A DNA stretch of 46,678 nucleotides from Halomonas sp. (lineage in GTDB: Bacteria > Pseudomonadota > Gammaproteobacteria > Pseudomonadales > Halomonadaceae): contig NZ_JACUUD010000011.1 of assembly GCF_014859505.1 (NCBI RefSeq), forward strand, positions 1-46,678, in the 5' to 3' direction. Numbering within the stretch: position 1 is the first letter of the stretch; each line of letters starts with the position of its first letter. Positions 8,170 through 21,312 of the stretch are shown here, one piece after another. The notes under the pieces were generated by a model. It did not search any database and was not told the DNA's origin. It worked only from the letters and a program-made list of their open reading frames with translations. A program made the translations under genes and the position numbers.

Positions 8170-10362
8170 GTGGCCACCTCCTCCTTCGCTTCCCTCGACC
8201 CGCTGCCCCAGGAACAGCGCTTTCTCGACGCCCTCGACCAGGACCGCTGGCCCGCGACCGAGCGCGACCGAAGTCTCGACGAGGTGGCTCTGCCTGCCGA
8301 GGCGCTGGCCGAGTTGTTCGAGTCCCAGCTGATGAGCCGCCACCTGGACCTCCAGGCTCGCCGGCTGCAGGCCCGGGGTGAGGCCTTCTACACCATCGGC
8401 AGCGCCGGCCATGAAGGGAATGCGGCGATCGCCCGCGCCCTGCGCCCGAGTGATCCCGCCTTCCTGCACTACCGCGATGCTGCCTTCCTGATCGAGCGCA
8501 GCCGTCAGGTGGCCGGCCAGACGCCGCTGTGGGACCTGCTGCTGAGCTTCGTGGCGTCCCGCGATGACCCGATCTCCGGCGGGCGCCACAAGGTGCTGGG
8601 TTCCAGGACGCTCAACATGCCGCCCCAGACCAGCACCATCGCTTCCCACCTGCCCAAGGCAGTGGGGGCGGCCCACAGCCTGGGGCTGTGGCGGCGCCTG
8701 GGGGGCGGCGGCGAGTGGCCCGCTGACAGCCTGGTGCTGTGCAGTTTCGGCGATGCCTCCTTCAACCACTCCACCGCCCAGGGAGCGCTGAATGCCGCTG
8801 GCTGGGCGGCCTTCCAGGGGGCGCCGCTGCCGCTGGTGATGGTCTGCGAGGACAACGGCATCGGCATTTCCACGCCGACGCCGGCCGGCTGGATCGAGGC
8901 CAGCATGCGAGCCCGCCCTGGCTTCCACTACCTGGCCTGCGATGGCCTCGACCTGCTCGACACCTGGCGCGCTGCCCGGGAGGCCGTTCACATCGCGCGC
9001 CACCGCAAGCAGCCGGTGTTCCTGCATATGCGCTGCGTGCGGCTGTTCGGCCATGCGGGCTCCGATGCCCAGCAGGCCTATCTCTCCGCGTCGCGCATCG
9101 CCGCCGAGGAGGCTCGCGACCCGCTGCTGTTCAGCGCCGGGCTGCTGCGCCGCCACGGGGTGTTGTCGCGGGACGAGATCGCCGCTCGCTATCGTCGAAT
9201 CGGCGAGGAGGTGACCAGGCTTGCCGAGGAAGCGATATGCCGCCCGAAGCTGGTCTCGGCCGCCGAGGTGATGGCCAGCATCGTGCCGCCCTCGCGTCCC
9301 GGGCGCCGACTGACGGGCCGCGTCGAGGTCGAGACGGCGTCCGTCCCGGGCCCCCTGGCGAAGCTGCTCAACCAGGCCCTGCAGCGTCTGATGGCCAGCC
9401 ATCCCCACCTGGTGATGGCCGGCGAGGACATCGGCCGCAAGGGGGGCGTCTACGGCGTGACACAGAAGCTGCAGGCCCGATTTGGCCCTCACCGGGTGAT
9501 CGATACCCTGCTCGACGAGCAGAGCATTCTGGGGCTCGGCATCGGCCTGGCCCACAACGGTCTGGTGCCGATTCTGGAGGTCCAGTTCCTGGCCTACCTG
9601 CACAACGCCGAGGATCAGCTGCGCGGCGAGGCGGCCACGTTAAGTTTCTTCTCCGGTGGCCAGTTCACCAACCCCATGGTGGTGCGCATCGCCGGGCTGG
9701 GCTATCAGAAGGGTTTCGGTGGCCACTTTCACAACGACAACGCCATCGCCGTGTTGCGCGACATCCCCGGGCTGTTGGTGGCCTGCCCGTCAAATGCCGC
9801 CGACGCCGTGGGGCTGCTGCAGGAGGCGGTACGCCTGGCCGACGAGGCGCAGCGGGTGGTGGTCATCATCGAGCCGATCGCGCTCTACCACACCCGCGAC
9901 CTGCTGGAGCAGGGCGATGATGGCTGGTGCTTCAGCGATCCGGGGCCCGAACATCGGCTGCCCCCGGGGGAACTCGGGCAGTGGGGAAAGGGCGTCGACC
10001 TGGCCATCGTCACCTATGGCAATGGTGTCTACCTGGCTCGTCAGGCAGCGGCGGAGCTCGACCCGGTGGGGCAGAGGCTGCGCATCATCGACCTGCGCTG
10101 GCTGACCGGCATCGACCACGACGCCGTGCACCGGGCGGTGGCCGGCAGCGCGCGGGTGCTGATCGTCGACGAGTGTCGTCGCTCGGGCTCGCCGAGCGAG
10201 GAGCTGATCACCGGACTGGTGGAGCGGGGCGTGGCCGGTGAGCGCCTGCATCGGCTGACGGCGGAAGACAGCTTCATTCCGCTGGGGCCGGCGGCCACCC
10301 TGACGCTGCCCTCCCGGGTTCAGATCGTCGAACGCGCCAGGGCGCTGCTGGGGGACGCGTGA
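8170..10362 (+). CDS. Fused alpha-beta E1 component of a 2-oxoacid dehydrogenase
   Basis: A thiamine-pyrophosphate-dependent decarboxylating dehydrogenase with both E1 subunits in one 730-residue chain. The alpha half (about 1-370) has the ThDP motif FGDASFNHSTAQGALN through EDNGIGIST; note GDA where GDG is usual. The beta half (about 395-730) has VMAGEDIGRKGGVYGVT, the LLDEQSILGLGIGLA segment containing the cofactor-activating Glu, and a transketolase C-terminal domain. It resembles branched-chain 2-oxoacid dehydrogenase E1 more than pyruvate E1, but the substrate is not certain. GTG start with GGAG six bases upstream. No E2 or E3 gene is nearby, which is unusual. Confidence 0.87.
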   Translation: MATSSFASLDPLPQEQRFLDALDQDRWPATERDRSLDEVALPAEALAELFESQLMSRHLDLQARRLQARGEAFYTIGSAGHEGNAAIARALRPSDPAFLHYRDAAFLIERSRQVAGQTPLWDLLLSFVASRDDPISGGRHKVLGSRTLNMPPQTSTIASHLPKAVGAAHSLGLWRRLGGGGEWPADSLVLCSFGDASFNHSTAQGALNAAGWAAFQGAPLPLVMVCEDNGIGISTPTPAGWIEASMRARPGFHYLACDGLDLLDTWRAAREAVHIARHRKQPVFLHMRCVRLFGHAGSDAQQAYLSASRIAAEEARDPLLFSAGLLRRHGVLSRDEIAARYRRIGEEVTRLAEEAICRPKLVSAAEVMASIVPPSRPGRRLTGRVEVETASVPGPLAKLLNQALQRLMASHPHLVMAGEDIGRKGGVYGVTQKLQARFGPHRVIDTLLDEQSILGLGIGLAHNGLVPILEVQFLAYLHNAEDQLRGEAATLSFFSGGQFTNPMVVRIAGLGYQKGFGGHFHNDNAIAVLRDIPGLLVACPSNAADAVGLLQEAVRLADEAQRVVVIIEPIALYHTRDLLEQGDDGWCFSDPGPEHRLPPGELGQWGKGVDLAIVTYGNGVYLARQAAAELDPVGQRLRIIDLRWLTGIDHDAVHRAVAGSARVLIVDECRRSGSPSEELITGLVERGVAGERLHRLTAEDSFIPLGPAATLTLPSRVQIVERARALLGDA

Positions 10363-10369
10363 CGCCGCC

Positions 10370-10858
10370 TCAGGCCTCGTCGTCGGTGCCGCTCATTCGC
10401 TGGTGGAGGTGAAGCATCACCTCCACCTCGTGCTCCGGTCGCAGCGGCTCCAACCCCAGCTCGCCGAACAGCTCGCCGCGGGCCCGGGACCAGTCGCCGG
10501 GGGGGATGCCGTTGTAGAGGCTCTCGGCGGGGGCCAGTTCCACGAAGGGGTCGAGCCCATAGGTGTCGAACAGCCGCGACAGGGCGGCCTCGTCGTCGCT
10601 GACGCCCGCCGTGTAGAGGGTGGCGCTGAAGTGGTCGTTCTCCAGCTCTCGGATCACGTCCAGCGGGCTCACGCCCATGCTGTTGAGCTCCTCCAGGCTG
10701 TACTCCCCCAGCGAGATCAGCTCGGCGTCCAGCCAGTCGTCCTCGGGCTGGATCAGGGTGTGCTTGACGCGCCCGTCGGGCAGCGTCCAGGCGATGGCCA
10801 ACGGTAGACCGCCATCCTCGCCGGTCTCCACGGCGATAAAGCCGGGCAGGTCGGACAT
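10370..10858 (-). CDS. Exonuclease-like protein, apparently degenerate
   Basis: A 162-residue acidic protein of unconfirmed function. Its pattern follows small DEDDh exonuclease-like proteins of gammaproteobacteria: FIAVETGEDGG (7-17) takes the place of FIDxEASG, LAIAWTLPDGRV the place of the second strand, LIQPEDDW (35-42) that of LIRPxPxW, and ATLYTAGVSDDEAALSRLF that of the later acidic block. The first catalytic Asp is Ala and the terminal HxxxxD is not evident, so nuclease activity is doubtful. It starts two bases after the tatD stop, with AGGAG inside tatD, so it is co-transcribed with tatD. The fold is inferred from memory of the family. Confidence 0.55.
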   Translation of the reverse strand: MSDLPGFIAVETGEDGGLPLAIAWTLPDGRVKHTLIQPEDDWLDAELISLGEYSLEELNSMGVSPLDVIRELENDHFSATLYTAGVSDDEAALSRLFDTYGLDPFVELAPAESLYNGIPPGDWSRARGELFGELGLEPLRPEHEVEVMLHLHQRMSGTDDEA

Positions 10859-10860
10859 GA

Positions 10861-11751
10861 TCAGTTCTCCTGGTGTATCGGTTGCGGGGCGGCCGGCAGA
10901 CGAAAGAAGGTTCGCGCGGTGTCGCTGGTGGCGTTAGCCAGTGCTTCCTCGCCGATGCCGCGCCAGTGGGCGATCTCCCGCACGATCCACGGCAGCAGCG
11001 CAGGTTCATGGCGCCTGCCCTTGAGTTTGGCAGGTAAATTGCGCGGCAGCAGGTAGGGGCAGTCGGTTTCCACCATCAGGCGGTTCAGGGGAATCTCGCC
11101 GACCAGCTCGCGCAGGTGATGGCCGCGGCGCTCGTCGCACAGCCAGCCGGTCAGGCCGATATGCAGGTCGAGATCCAGGTAGCCGAACAGGGTATCGCGG
11201 TCGGCGGTGAAACAGTGCACCACGGCGTCGCCGATGTCGTCCCGCCAGGCGTGCAGCATCTCGCGCATGCGTCGGCCCGCGTCGCGCTCGTGGATGAACA
11301 GCGGCTTGCCGCTCTCCACCGCGAGGGCCAACTGGGCCTCGAAGGCCTGCTCCTGCTCGGCGGGGGGGGAGAAGTTGCGATTGAAGTCGAGCCCGCACTC
11401 GCCTACCGCCACCACCTCGGGCTGGCGGTGCAGGCCGGCCATGGCGGCCGCCAGGCCGGCATCCCAGCGGCTGGCGTCGTGGGGATGCACCCCGGCGGTG
11501 GCAAACAGGGCCAGACCTGGTTCGGTGAACTGGCGGGCCATCGCCACCGCCTGCTCGGCATGTTCGCGGTCGGTACCGGTAAGGATCAGGGTGGTGACAT
11601 TGGCCGCCCGGGCGCGGCCGAGTACCGCCGGGAGGTCGCGGGCGAAGCTCTCGTGGGTCAGGTTGGCGCCGATATCGACCAGCGGGGCCGCGGCGCGCAA
11701 GCGCAACGCTTCGGGCAGGACGTCATCGAAGGTGTCGGTCGGTGCAGCCAA
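10861..11751 (-). CDS. tatD: TatD family 3'-5' DNase/hydrolase
   Basis: A TIM-barrel metal-dependent nuclease of the amidohydrolase superfamily, linked in E. coli to DNA degradation and oxidative DNA repair. The 296 residues carry the TatD hallmarks: VDIGANLT at the first strand (TatD proper lacks the HxH of YcfH), TAGVHPHDAS, VAVGECGLDFNRNFS, FIHERDA, VVHCFTADRDT, GLTGWLCDERRG and METDCPYLLPR. The start is TTG at 11751 with AAAGGAG seven bases upstream. It heads a two-gene minus-strand unit and is divergent from uup. Confidence 0.9.
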   Translation of the reverse strand: MAAPTDTFDDVLPEALRLRAAAPLVDIGANLTHESFARDLPAVLGRARAANVTTLILTGTDREHAEQAVAMARQFTEPGLALFATAGVHPHDASRWDAGLAAAMAGLHRQPEVVAVGECGLDFNRNFSPPAEQEQAFEAQLALAVESGKPLFIHERDAGRRMREMLHAWRDDIGDAVVHCFTADRDTLFGYLDLDLHIGLTGWLCDERRGHHLRELVGEIPLNRLMVETDCPYLLPRNLPAKLKGRRHEPALLPWIVREIAHWRGIGEEALANATSDTARTFFRLPAAPQPIHQEN

Positions 11752-11889
11752 GGCGCAACTCCTTTGGTCATGATGGCCGGGGCGCGGCGAAGTTTACTCG
11801 GGATCGACGGCCGTCACCATGGCGGCAGGGCCACGGCGGGTCTCAGTTGCGATACACTAGCCGCCTTCGAGATCGGATGAGGTGCGCGC

Positions 11890-13821
<1,932 letters not shown>

Positions 13822-13831
13822 AGGCGAGATG

Positions 13832-13855
13832 AAAAAGGCGCCCGGTGGGCGCCTT
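13832..13855 (-). terminator. Rho-independent terminator of the universal stress gene
   Basis: A 9-bp GC-rich stem (13835-13843 with 13847-13855) and a three-base loop are followed on the minus strand by TTTTTC. It lies 20 bases past the stop of the minus-strand usp gene; on the plus strand it follows uup but lacks a T-run. Confidence 0.8.
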
Positions 13856-13875
13856 CGGGGTCGTGCAGAGAAGCG

Positions 13876-14334
13876 TTATTCGGCGCTCTTCTCGCCCTTC
13901 GAGCCCACCCGCACGGCCAGCACATCACACTGGGCGCCGTGCAGGACGCCGGTGGAGGTGGAGCCGAGCAGCAGGGCGAAGCCGTGACGGCCGTGGGAGC
14001 CGACCACGATCAGGTCCACGTCGTTCTCCTCGGCGAAGCGGTGGATCTCGGTGTCGGGCATGCCCACCAGCACATGCTGGTTCTCCTTGGCCACGTGGGG
14101 GTCGGCGATCTCGGCCAGGCGCTGTTTGGCGTGCTCGTCGAGCTGGTCCTGGATGCTGGTCAGATCCATGGGGATATCGCCGCCGTAGGCGAAGCCCAGC
14201 GGCTCCAGGGTGTGCATGATGGAGACCTTGGCGTTGTTGTTGCGCTCGGCAATCTGGGCCGCGCGCTCCAGCACCTTGTGGGAGTCCTTGGTCAGGTCCA
14301 CGGCGACCAGTACGTGGCGGTATTCGTTGCTCAT
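13876..14334 (-). CDS. Universal stress protein (UspA family)
   Basis: A 152-residue single Usp domain. The first strand is HVLVAVDLT (6-14), with the Asp typical of nucleotide-binding members. The C-terminal loop VVGSHGRHGFALLLGSTSTGVL (about 112-133, GxxG...GS) is close to the ATP-binding motif, with one residue fewer than the canonical spacing, so ATP binding is likely but unproven. Family members are stress-induced dimers. The ATG at 14334 has AGGAG eight bases upstream; the frame is open 24 codons further with no start signal. It has its own promoter and terminator. Confidence 0.9.
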   Translation of the reverse strand: MSNEYRHVLVAVDLTKDSHKVLERAAQIAERNNNAKVSIMHTLEPLGFAYGGDIPMDLTSIQDQLDEHAKQRLAEIADPHVAKENQHVLVGMPDTEIHRFAEENDVDLIVVGSHGRHGFALLLGSTSTGVLHGAQCDVLAVRVGSKGEKSAE

Positions 14335-14377
14335 GGTAGGGCTCCTGAGTGGCATCGAGCAGAAGAGAGATGTCTTC

Positions 14378-14406
14378 ACTCTAGGCCGGCTGACTCGGCA
14401 AGACAA
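14378..14406 (-). promoter_or_regulatory. Sigma-70 promoter of the universal stress gene
   Basis: Minus-strand TTGTCT (14401-14406, four of six) and TAGAGT (14378-14383, four of six) have the ideal 17-base spacing, about 44 bases before the usp start. Confidence 0.5.
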
Positions 14407-14464
14407 CGACCTGTATCAAGACTCACGCATCAACCCCAAGCATCAACCCTACCTGGAGATGGCG

Positions 14465-14995
14465 ATGACCTGGCTGTTTATCCTGTTCATCCTGCTACTG
14501 GTGGTCTCGCCGGTGATGTGGCTCAAGCCCAGTCCACGGCAGCGCCGCATCTCGGCGCTGCGCACGGCGGCCATCAGGACCGGACTCACCGTCAAGCTGG
14601 AGAAGCCGCCACTGCACGGCATCGAGACGGCCATGCCGGCCTATCGCTGGCGCTACCCCCAGGAGCGGCCGGGCCCCGATTTCGTGCTGGTGCGTGACGA
14701 CCACGCGAGTGCGGCGCTGAAGTCCTTCGCCCACGGCTGGCGCTGGCGGCGGGAGCCACTTCGTCCGCTGCCCGAGCCGCTGGAATCTCGCCTCAGGGGA
14801 CTGCTGGAGCGGCTGCCCCAGGATGCGATAGTGGTGGAGTCCCACCGCCATGCGCTGGCCCTGTGGTGGTGGGAGTCCCAGGATTTTCCGCGCTTCTCTA
14901 CCTACCTCGAGGATTTCGTGGCGTTGCGCGATGGCCTGGCCGGACGTCCGGATGACAATGCGATCACGGCACCCTTCAGACAGCCGAAGGTCTAG
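14465..14995 (+). CDS. Hypothetical protein with one N-terminal membrane segment
   Basis: I do not recognise a named family. The 176-residue protein opens with a strong hydrophobic segment (MTWLFILFILLLVVSPVMWL, 1-20), then a basic stretch (KPSPRQRR) as expected for an N-out/C-in anchor, followed by a Trp/Arg-rich soluble part with WRWRREPLRPLP near its middle and WWWESQDFPRFS near its end. Two ATGs are close; 14465 is chosen because GGAG (14455-14458) lies six bases upstream of it but abuts the one at 14459. It converges on the marR gene, with three bases between the stops. Confidence 0.6.
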   Translation: MTWLFILFILLLVVSPVMWLKPSPRQRRISALRTAAIRTGLTVKLEKPPLHGIETAMPAYRWRYPQERPGPDFVLVRDDHASAALKSFAHGWRWRREPLRPLPEPLESRLRGLLERLPQDAIVVESHRHALALWWWESQDFPRFSTYLEDFVALRDGLAGRPDDNAITAPFRQPKV

Positions 14996-14998
14996 GCA

Positions 14999-15448
14999 TC
15001 AGGCCTGGGTCTCGGCGTCGCGCGCCTGGATGGCCAGGCCGTTGCCCTCGATGCGGGAGAGCAACTCGGCCAGGGTTGCCACGTCCTGCTCACTCAGCCC
15101 GGCGAGCATCTCGCCGCGCGCCGCGCGCACCACGGCATCGATGCGCTGGAGCAGCGGAGTGGCAGCGGGCGTCAGGAAGACACGCTTGGTCCGGCGGTCC
15201 TGGTCGCAGGGGCGTCGCTCCACCAGTCCCTGGCGAGAGAGCTGGTCGAGGGTGCGCACCAGCGAGGGCGCCTCGACGCCGATGGCACGTGCCAGGTCGC
15301 ACTGGGGCTGGCCGTCGCCGAGTCGCCACAGGTGATAGAGCGTCACCCAGCGCGTCTGGGTCAGCCCCAGCGGAGCCAGGCGCTCGTCGATGATGGCGCG
15401 CCACAGACGCGGCAGGCGGCTGAGCTGAAAACCGATATTCTCGTACAT
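14999..15448 (-). CDS. MarR/SlyA family transcriptional regulator
   Basis: A 149-residue winged-helix regulator. Helices at the N-terminus (LSRLPRLWRAIIDERLAPLG) precede LTQTRWVTLYHL, the recognition helix region GVEAPSLVRTLDQLSRQGLVERR (about 57-79) and the wing PCDQDRRTKRVFLTP (about 80-94), which carries the conserved D-x-R. Such proteins act as dimers on inverted repeats and respond to phenolic or other small ligands. Two inverted repeats lie just upstream (15476-15490 and 15496-15524), consistent with autoregulation. Its targets are not evident; the next gene upstream on the same strand is the DUF5924 protein. Confidence 0.88.
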   Translation of the reverse strand: MYENIGFQLSRLPRLWRAIIDERLAPLGLTQTRWVTLYHLWRLGDGQPQCDLARAIGVEAPSLVRTLDQLSRQGLVERRPCDQDRRTKRVFLTPAATPLLQRIDAVVRAARGEMLAGLSEQDVATLAELLSRIEGNGLAIQARDAETQA

Positions 15449-15475
15449 GGGCTAGGGGCTCCATTGGCGTTGGCT

Positions 15476-15490
15476 GGATTCTGTGAATCC
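15476..15490. promoter_or_regulatory. Inverted repeat upstream of marR
   Basis: GGATTC-TGT-GAATCC is a perfect 6-3-6 inverted repeat 28 bases before the marR start. It is a candidate operator, and possibly forms a pair with the larger repeat next to it. Confidence 0.4.
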
Positions 15491-15495
15491 GGCGC

Positions 15496-15524
15496 GTGAA
15501 ATGCAAGCCGGCTTATCATTTCAC
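15496..15524. promoter_or_regulatory. Nested palindrome upstream of marR
   Basis: Perfect 8-base arms (GTGAAATG at 15496-15503 and CATTTCAC at 15517-15524) enclose a second perfect palindrome, AAGCCGGCTT (15505-15514). It overlaps the last bases of the DUF5924 gene and has no T-run on either side. A MarR-type operator is more likely than a terminator, but the latter is not excluded. Confidence 0.45.
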
Positions 15525-16669
15525 TCGTTACCACGCCCCCCTGGCACCAGCCGGCGCAGCCCCTTGATGCCGGTCAGCAGTTCCCGCCCATCGGCCAGGG
15601 TGGCGTCATCGCCGTCGGCGACCCTGAAGCGCACCACTCCGATGCGCTGGCCGCTGTCGGTCATCACGTCGATTCGCCAGCGCCCCACGCTGTCATCCGG
15701 GAAGTTCTGCTTGTGGCTCCAGGCCCGGTAGCCCTCCTCTCGCCCGCCCTCGATCGCCAGCGCGATGCGGTCGACCTCCTCCCCGTCCTGTCGCCATACA
15801 TGGAAGACCTCTTCCCGAAGCCCCCGCGGCGCGCGGATCGCCGTGTAGGCGTAGAGTCCGCTGCCTGCCAGTGCCTCGGGGGTCAGGCGCAGCTCGCCCT
15901 GCGGGCTCCTGGCCTCCACATCAAAGGCGGGTGAGAGTGCGGCACTGCCCAGCCACAGGTTGGCCGGCGGCACCCAGATGCGGCCCGTCCAGGCCAGCCC
16001 GGCGAGCATCGGCAGCAGGGCCGCCATCATCAGCCAGCGCCTGCCTCGCTGTTGGGCGGTAAGGTGCAGCAGGCTCGGCAGACTGAAGAGCAGCATGGCA
16101 CCCAGCGCCAGCTTGAGGCTCTGGCCGGTGGTGAGCTGCAGCATGATCGGCAGGGTCACCAGCACCACCAGGAAGACGCACTGGGCGTGAAAGGCCAGAT
16201 AGAGCCAGCGATAGCGGTCCGCCACCCGGTAGTAGAGCGGATCGATGATGGAGAACACCGCCAGCCCGATCAGCAGCAGGGTGAACAGCGCCTGGCCGCT
16301 GCTCCATACGGTGGTGGCCAGCAGGAAGGGCAGCGAGAAGAACAGCGTCTCCTGGTGGATCATCTGGGCGATGAACAGGGTCGCGGCATGGGGCAGGGTG
16401 GGGTAGCCGCGGCGGGCCAGCAGCCGGCCGATCAGGCTCTCGGAAAGCAGCAGCAACCAGGCGGCGAGCATGCCCAGGGCCAGCAGGGCTCCCAGCCACT
16501 GCTGGCGCTCCACGAGAAAGAAACTGCCCAGCCCGGCACCGAAGGCCACGGGTGGCCACAGCCAGCTCCAGGGTCGCAGGCGCTCGACCAGTGACTCGAT
16601 ACGCGCCTGCAGTTGGCTCAGCCGAGGTGCGTCCGGTTGTTCGTCAGATCGAGGTGTGGGTGGGGGCAT
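15521..16669 (-). CDS. DUF5924/DUF2914 membrane protein
   Basis: A 382-residue inner-membrane protein of unknown function. After a polar N-terminus come about seven to eight hydrophobic segments between residues 35 and 230. A soluble C-terminal domain (about 250-370) has EEVFHVWRQDGEEVDRIAL and YRAWSHKQNFPDDSVGRWR followed by DVMTDSGQRIGVVRFRV, the pattern of the DUF2914 domain. I see no clear ribosome binding site at the ATG at 16669, so the start is uncertain. It precedes marR by 72 bases on the same strand. Confidence 0.78.
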   Translation of the reverse strand: MPPPTPRSDEQPDAPRLSQLQARIESLVERLRPWSWLWPPVAFGAGLGSFFLVERQQWLGALLALGMLAAWLLLLSESLIGRLLARRGYPTLPHAATLFIAQMIHQETLFFSLPFLLATTVWSSGQALFTLLLIGLAVFSIIDPLYYRVADRYRWLYLAFHAQCVFLVVLVTLPIMLQLTTGQSLKLALGAMLLFSLPSLLHLTAQQRGRRWLMMAALLPMLAGLAWTGRIWVPPANLWLGSAALSPAFDVEARSPQGELRLTPEALAGSGLYAYTAIRAPRGLREEVFHVWRQDGEEVDRIALAIEGGREEGYRAWSHKQNFPDDSVGRWRIDVMTDSGQRIGVVRFRVADGDDATLADGRELLTGIKGLRRLVPGGRGNE

Positions 16670-16786
16670 GGGGCGGGGCTACGCTGAGTGGTGACAACGT
16701 GCAAGCCTAACACCTGGCAGCGAGGGGCATCGAGGCATCGACGTGAGGGGTTGACGAGCCGGCGTTCGTGACCCAAGCTGTGTGCA

Positions 16787-16804
16787 TTCAAACGGCCGTA
16801 TGAA
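16787..16804. promoter_or_regulatory. PsrA-like operator upstream of fadBA
   Basis: TTCAAACGGCCGTATGAA is an 18-base inverted repeat with one mismatch. Its core CAAAC-N4-GTATG matches nine of ten positions of the published PsrA pattern CAAAC-N2-4-GTTTG. It ends 16 bases before the fadB start codon. TTGACG at 16751-16756 could be the -35 of the promoter, though no good -10 follows. Confidence 0.55.
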
Positions 16805-16820
16805 ATCGGGAGATTCGCGG

Positions 16821-20211
<3,391 letters not shown>

Positions 20212-20234
20212 GCTTTTGGCCTCTCCAGCAAGTC

Positions 20235-20266
20235 AGCGGCGGCGCCCTCGGGCGCCGCCGCTTTCG
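20235..20266 (+). terminator. Rho-independent terminator of fadBA
   Basis: A perfect 13-bp GC-rich stem (20235-20247 with 20250-20262) with a very tight turn (effectively a CTCG loop) is followed by TTTCG, 23 bases after the fadA stop. Confidence 0.82.
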
Positions 20267-20290
20267 CTTGGGGGCTCGTGAGTTGCCTCC

Positions 20291-20755
20291 CTAGAGCGCG
20301 CCGACCTCAAGCCCCGCGGCCATGGCCATGGCGAGCTCCTCCACCTGCTCGACGAAGGCCTCTTGCCACTCGCCGCGCAGGATCAGCGGTTCCTGGACCC
20401 ATCGCCAGCGCAGCCCGGTGACGATCGACTCCACGGCCCGGCGGGTGCCGGTGCCGTCATGGCCGGCGCGCACATAGAGCGCACAGGGCAGTCCCTGCTT
20501 CTCCTCCAGTACCGGGTAATAGCAGCGATCGAAGAAGTCCTTGGTCAATCCTGCCATGTAGCCCAGGTTCTCGGTGGTGCCGAGCAGCAGGGCGTCGCAG
20601 GCGCGGATATCGTCGGGCCCGGCGTCGAGTGGCGCCTTGACCACCACCTCCACGCCCTCGATCTCGGGATGGCGGGCGCCGCGTTCGGCGGCCTCCCGGA
20701 GCGCCTGGGTGTTGGGGGAGGGGGCATGGACGACGATCAGCAGACGCCTGGGCAT
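20291..20755 (-). CDS. Flavodoxin-like NAD(P)H-dependent oxidoreductase
   Basis: A 154-residue flavodoxin-fold protein, probably binding FMN. The N-terminal LLIVVHAPSPNTQALREAA (5-23) corresponds to the phosphate-binding loop, and DALLLGTTENLGYMAGLTKDFFDRCYY (about 54-80) to the second flavin-contacting region of the family. The substrate is unknown. The ATG at 20755 has AAGGAG eight bases upstream; an in-frame start at 20782 has none. It converges on the fadA terminator and is divergent from the PEBP gene. Confidence 0.8.
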   Translation of the reverse strand: MPRRLLIVVHAPSPNTQALREAAERGARHPEIEGVEVVVKAPLDAGPDDIRACDALLLGTTENLGYMAGLTKDFFDRCYYPVLEEKQGLPCALYVRAGHDGTGTRRAVESIVTGLRWRWVQEPLILRGEWQEAFVEQVEELAMAMAAGLEVGAL

Positions 20756-20826
20756 GTTGACAGCTCCTTGGTTGTTTCCCACGCTGAACCGGCACTGACT
20801 AGCGCTTTATATCAGGAGAATCACCG

Positions 20827-21306
20827 ATGGCCTTTGCCCTGTCGACCCTGCAGCTCACCAGCCCCGCCTTCGATGACGGCGGCGTCATCCCCGCCAGATA
20901 CACCGGTGAGGGCGAGGATCTCTCCCCGGCGCTGGTCTGGCAGGACCCCCCGGAGGGCACCAAGGGGTTCGCCCTGATCTGCCACGACCCGGATGCGCCG
21001 CTGGTACAGAACGGTACCTACGGCTTCGTGCACTGGGTGCTCTACAATATCCCGGCATCTACCACCACCCTGGAGGAGGCAACCTCGGCGGGGCGGCGCG
21101 GCAAGAATGACTTCGGCAAGCTGGGCTACGGTGGCCCCATGCCGCCGGAGGGTCACGGTTCCCACCGTTACTATTTCTGGGTGCTGGCGCTGGACAAGCC
21201 CACCGACGACCTGCCCGAGGGGTTGAAGCTCCACGACCTGCTGGTCAAGATCGAGCCTCATCTGCTCGGCATGAACCGCCTGGTGGGCACCTATCGGCGC
21301 GGCTGA
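20827..21306 (+). CDS. YbhB/YbcL family Raf kinase inhibitor-like protein (PEBP)
   Basis: A 159-residue phosphatidylethanolamine-binding-protein homologue. The ligand-site signature is present: LSPALVWQDPPEGTKGFALICHDPDAP (about 32-58, given here as LSPALVW and DPDAP), then FVHWVLYNIP and the GPMPPEGHGSHRYYFWVLAL block containing GHGxHRYxF. No signal peptide, so cytosolic like YbhB. Biological ligands of the bacterial proteins are unknown. ATG with AGGAGA eight bases upstream; single gene. Confidence 0.9.
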   Translation: MAFALSTLQLTSPAFDDGGVIPARYTGEGEDLSPALVWQDPPEGTKGFALICHDPDAPLVQNGTYGFVHWVLYNIPASTTTLEEATSAGRRGKNDFGKLGYGGPMPPEGHGSHRYYFWVLALDKPTDDLPEGLKLHDLLVKIEPHLLGMNRLVGTYRRG

Positions 21307-21312
21307 GCGGCG

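Noticed and set aside
8131-9603. A 490-codon antisense frame within the E1 dehydrogenase gene
   Set aside because: The sense strand encodes a full E1 protein with all motifs; the antisense frame has no family features.
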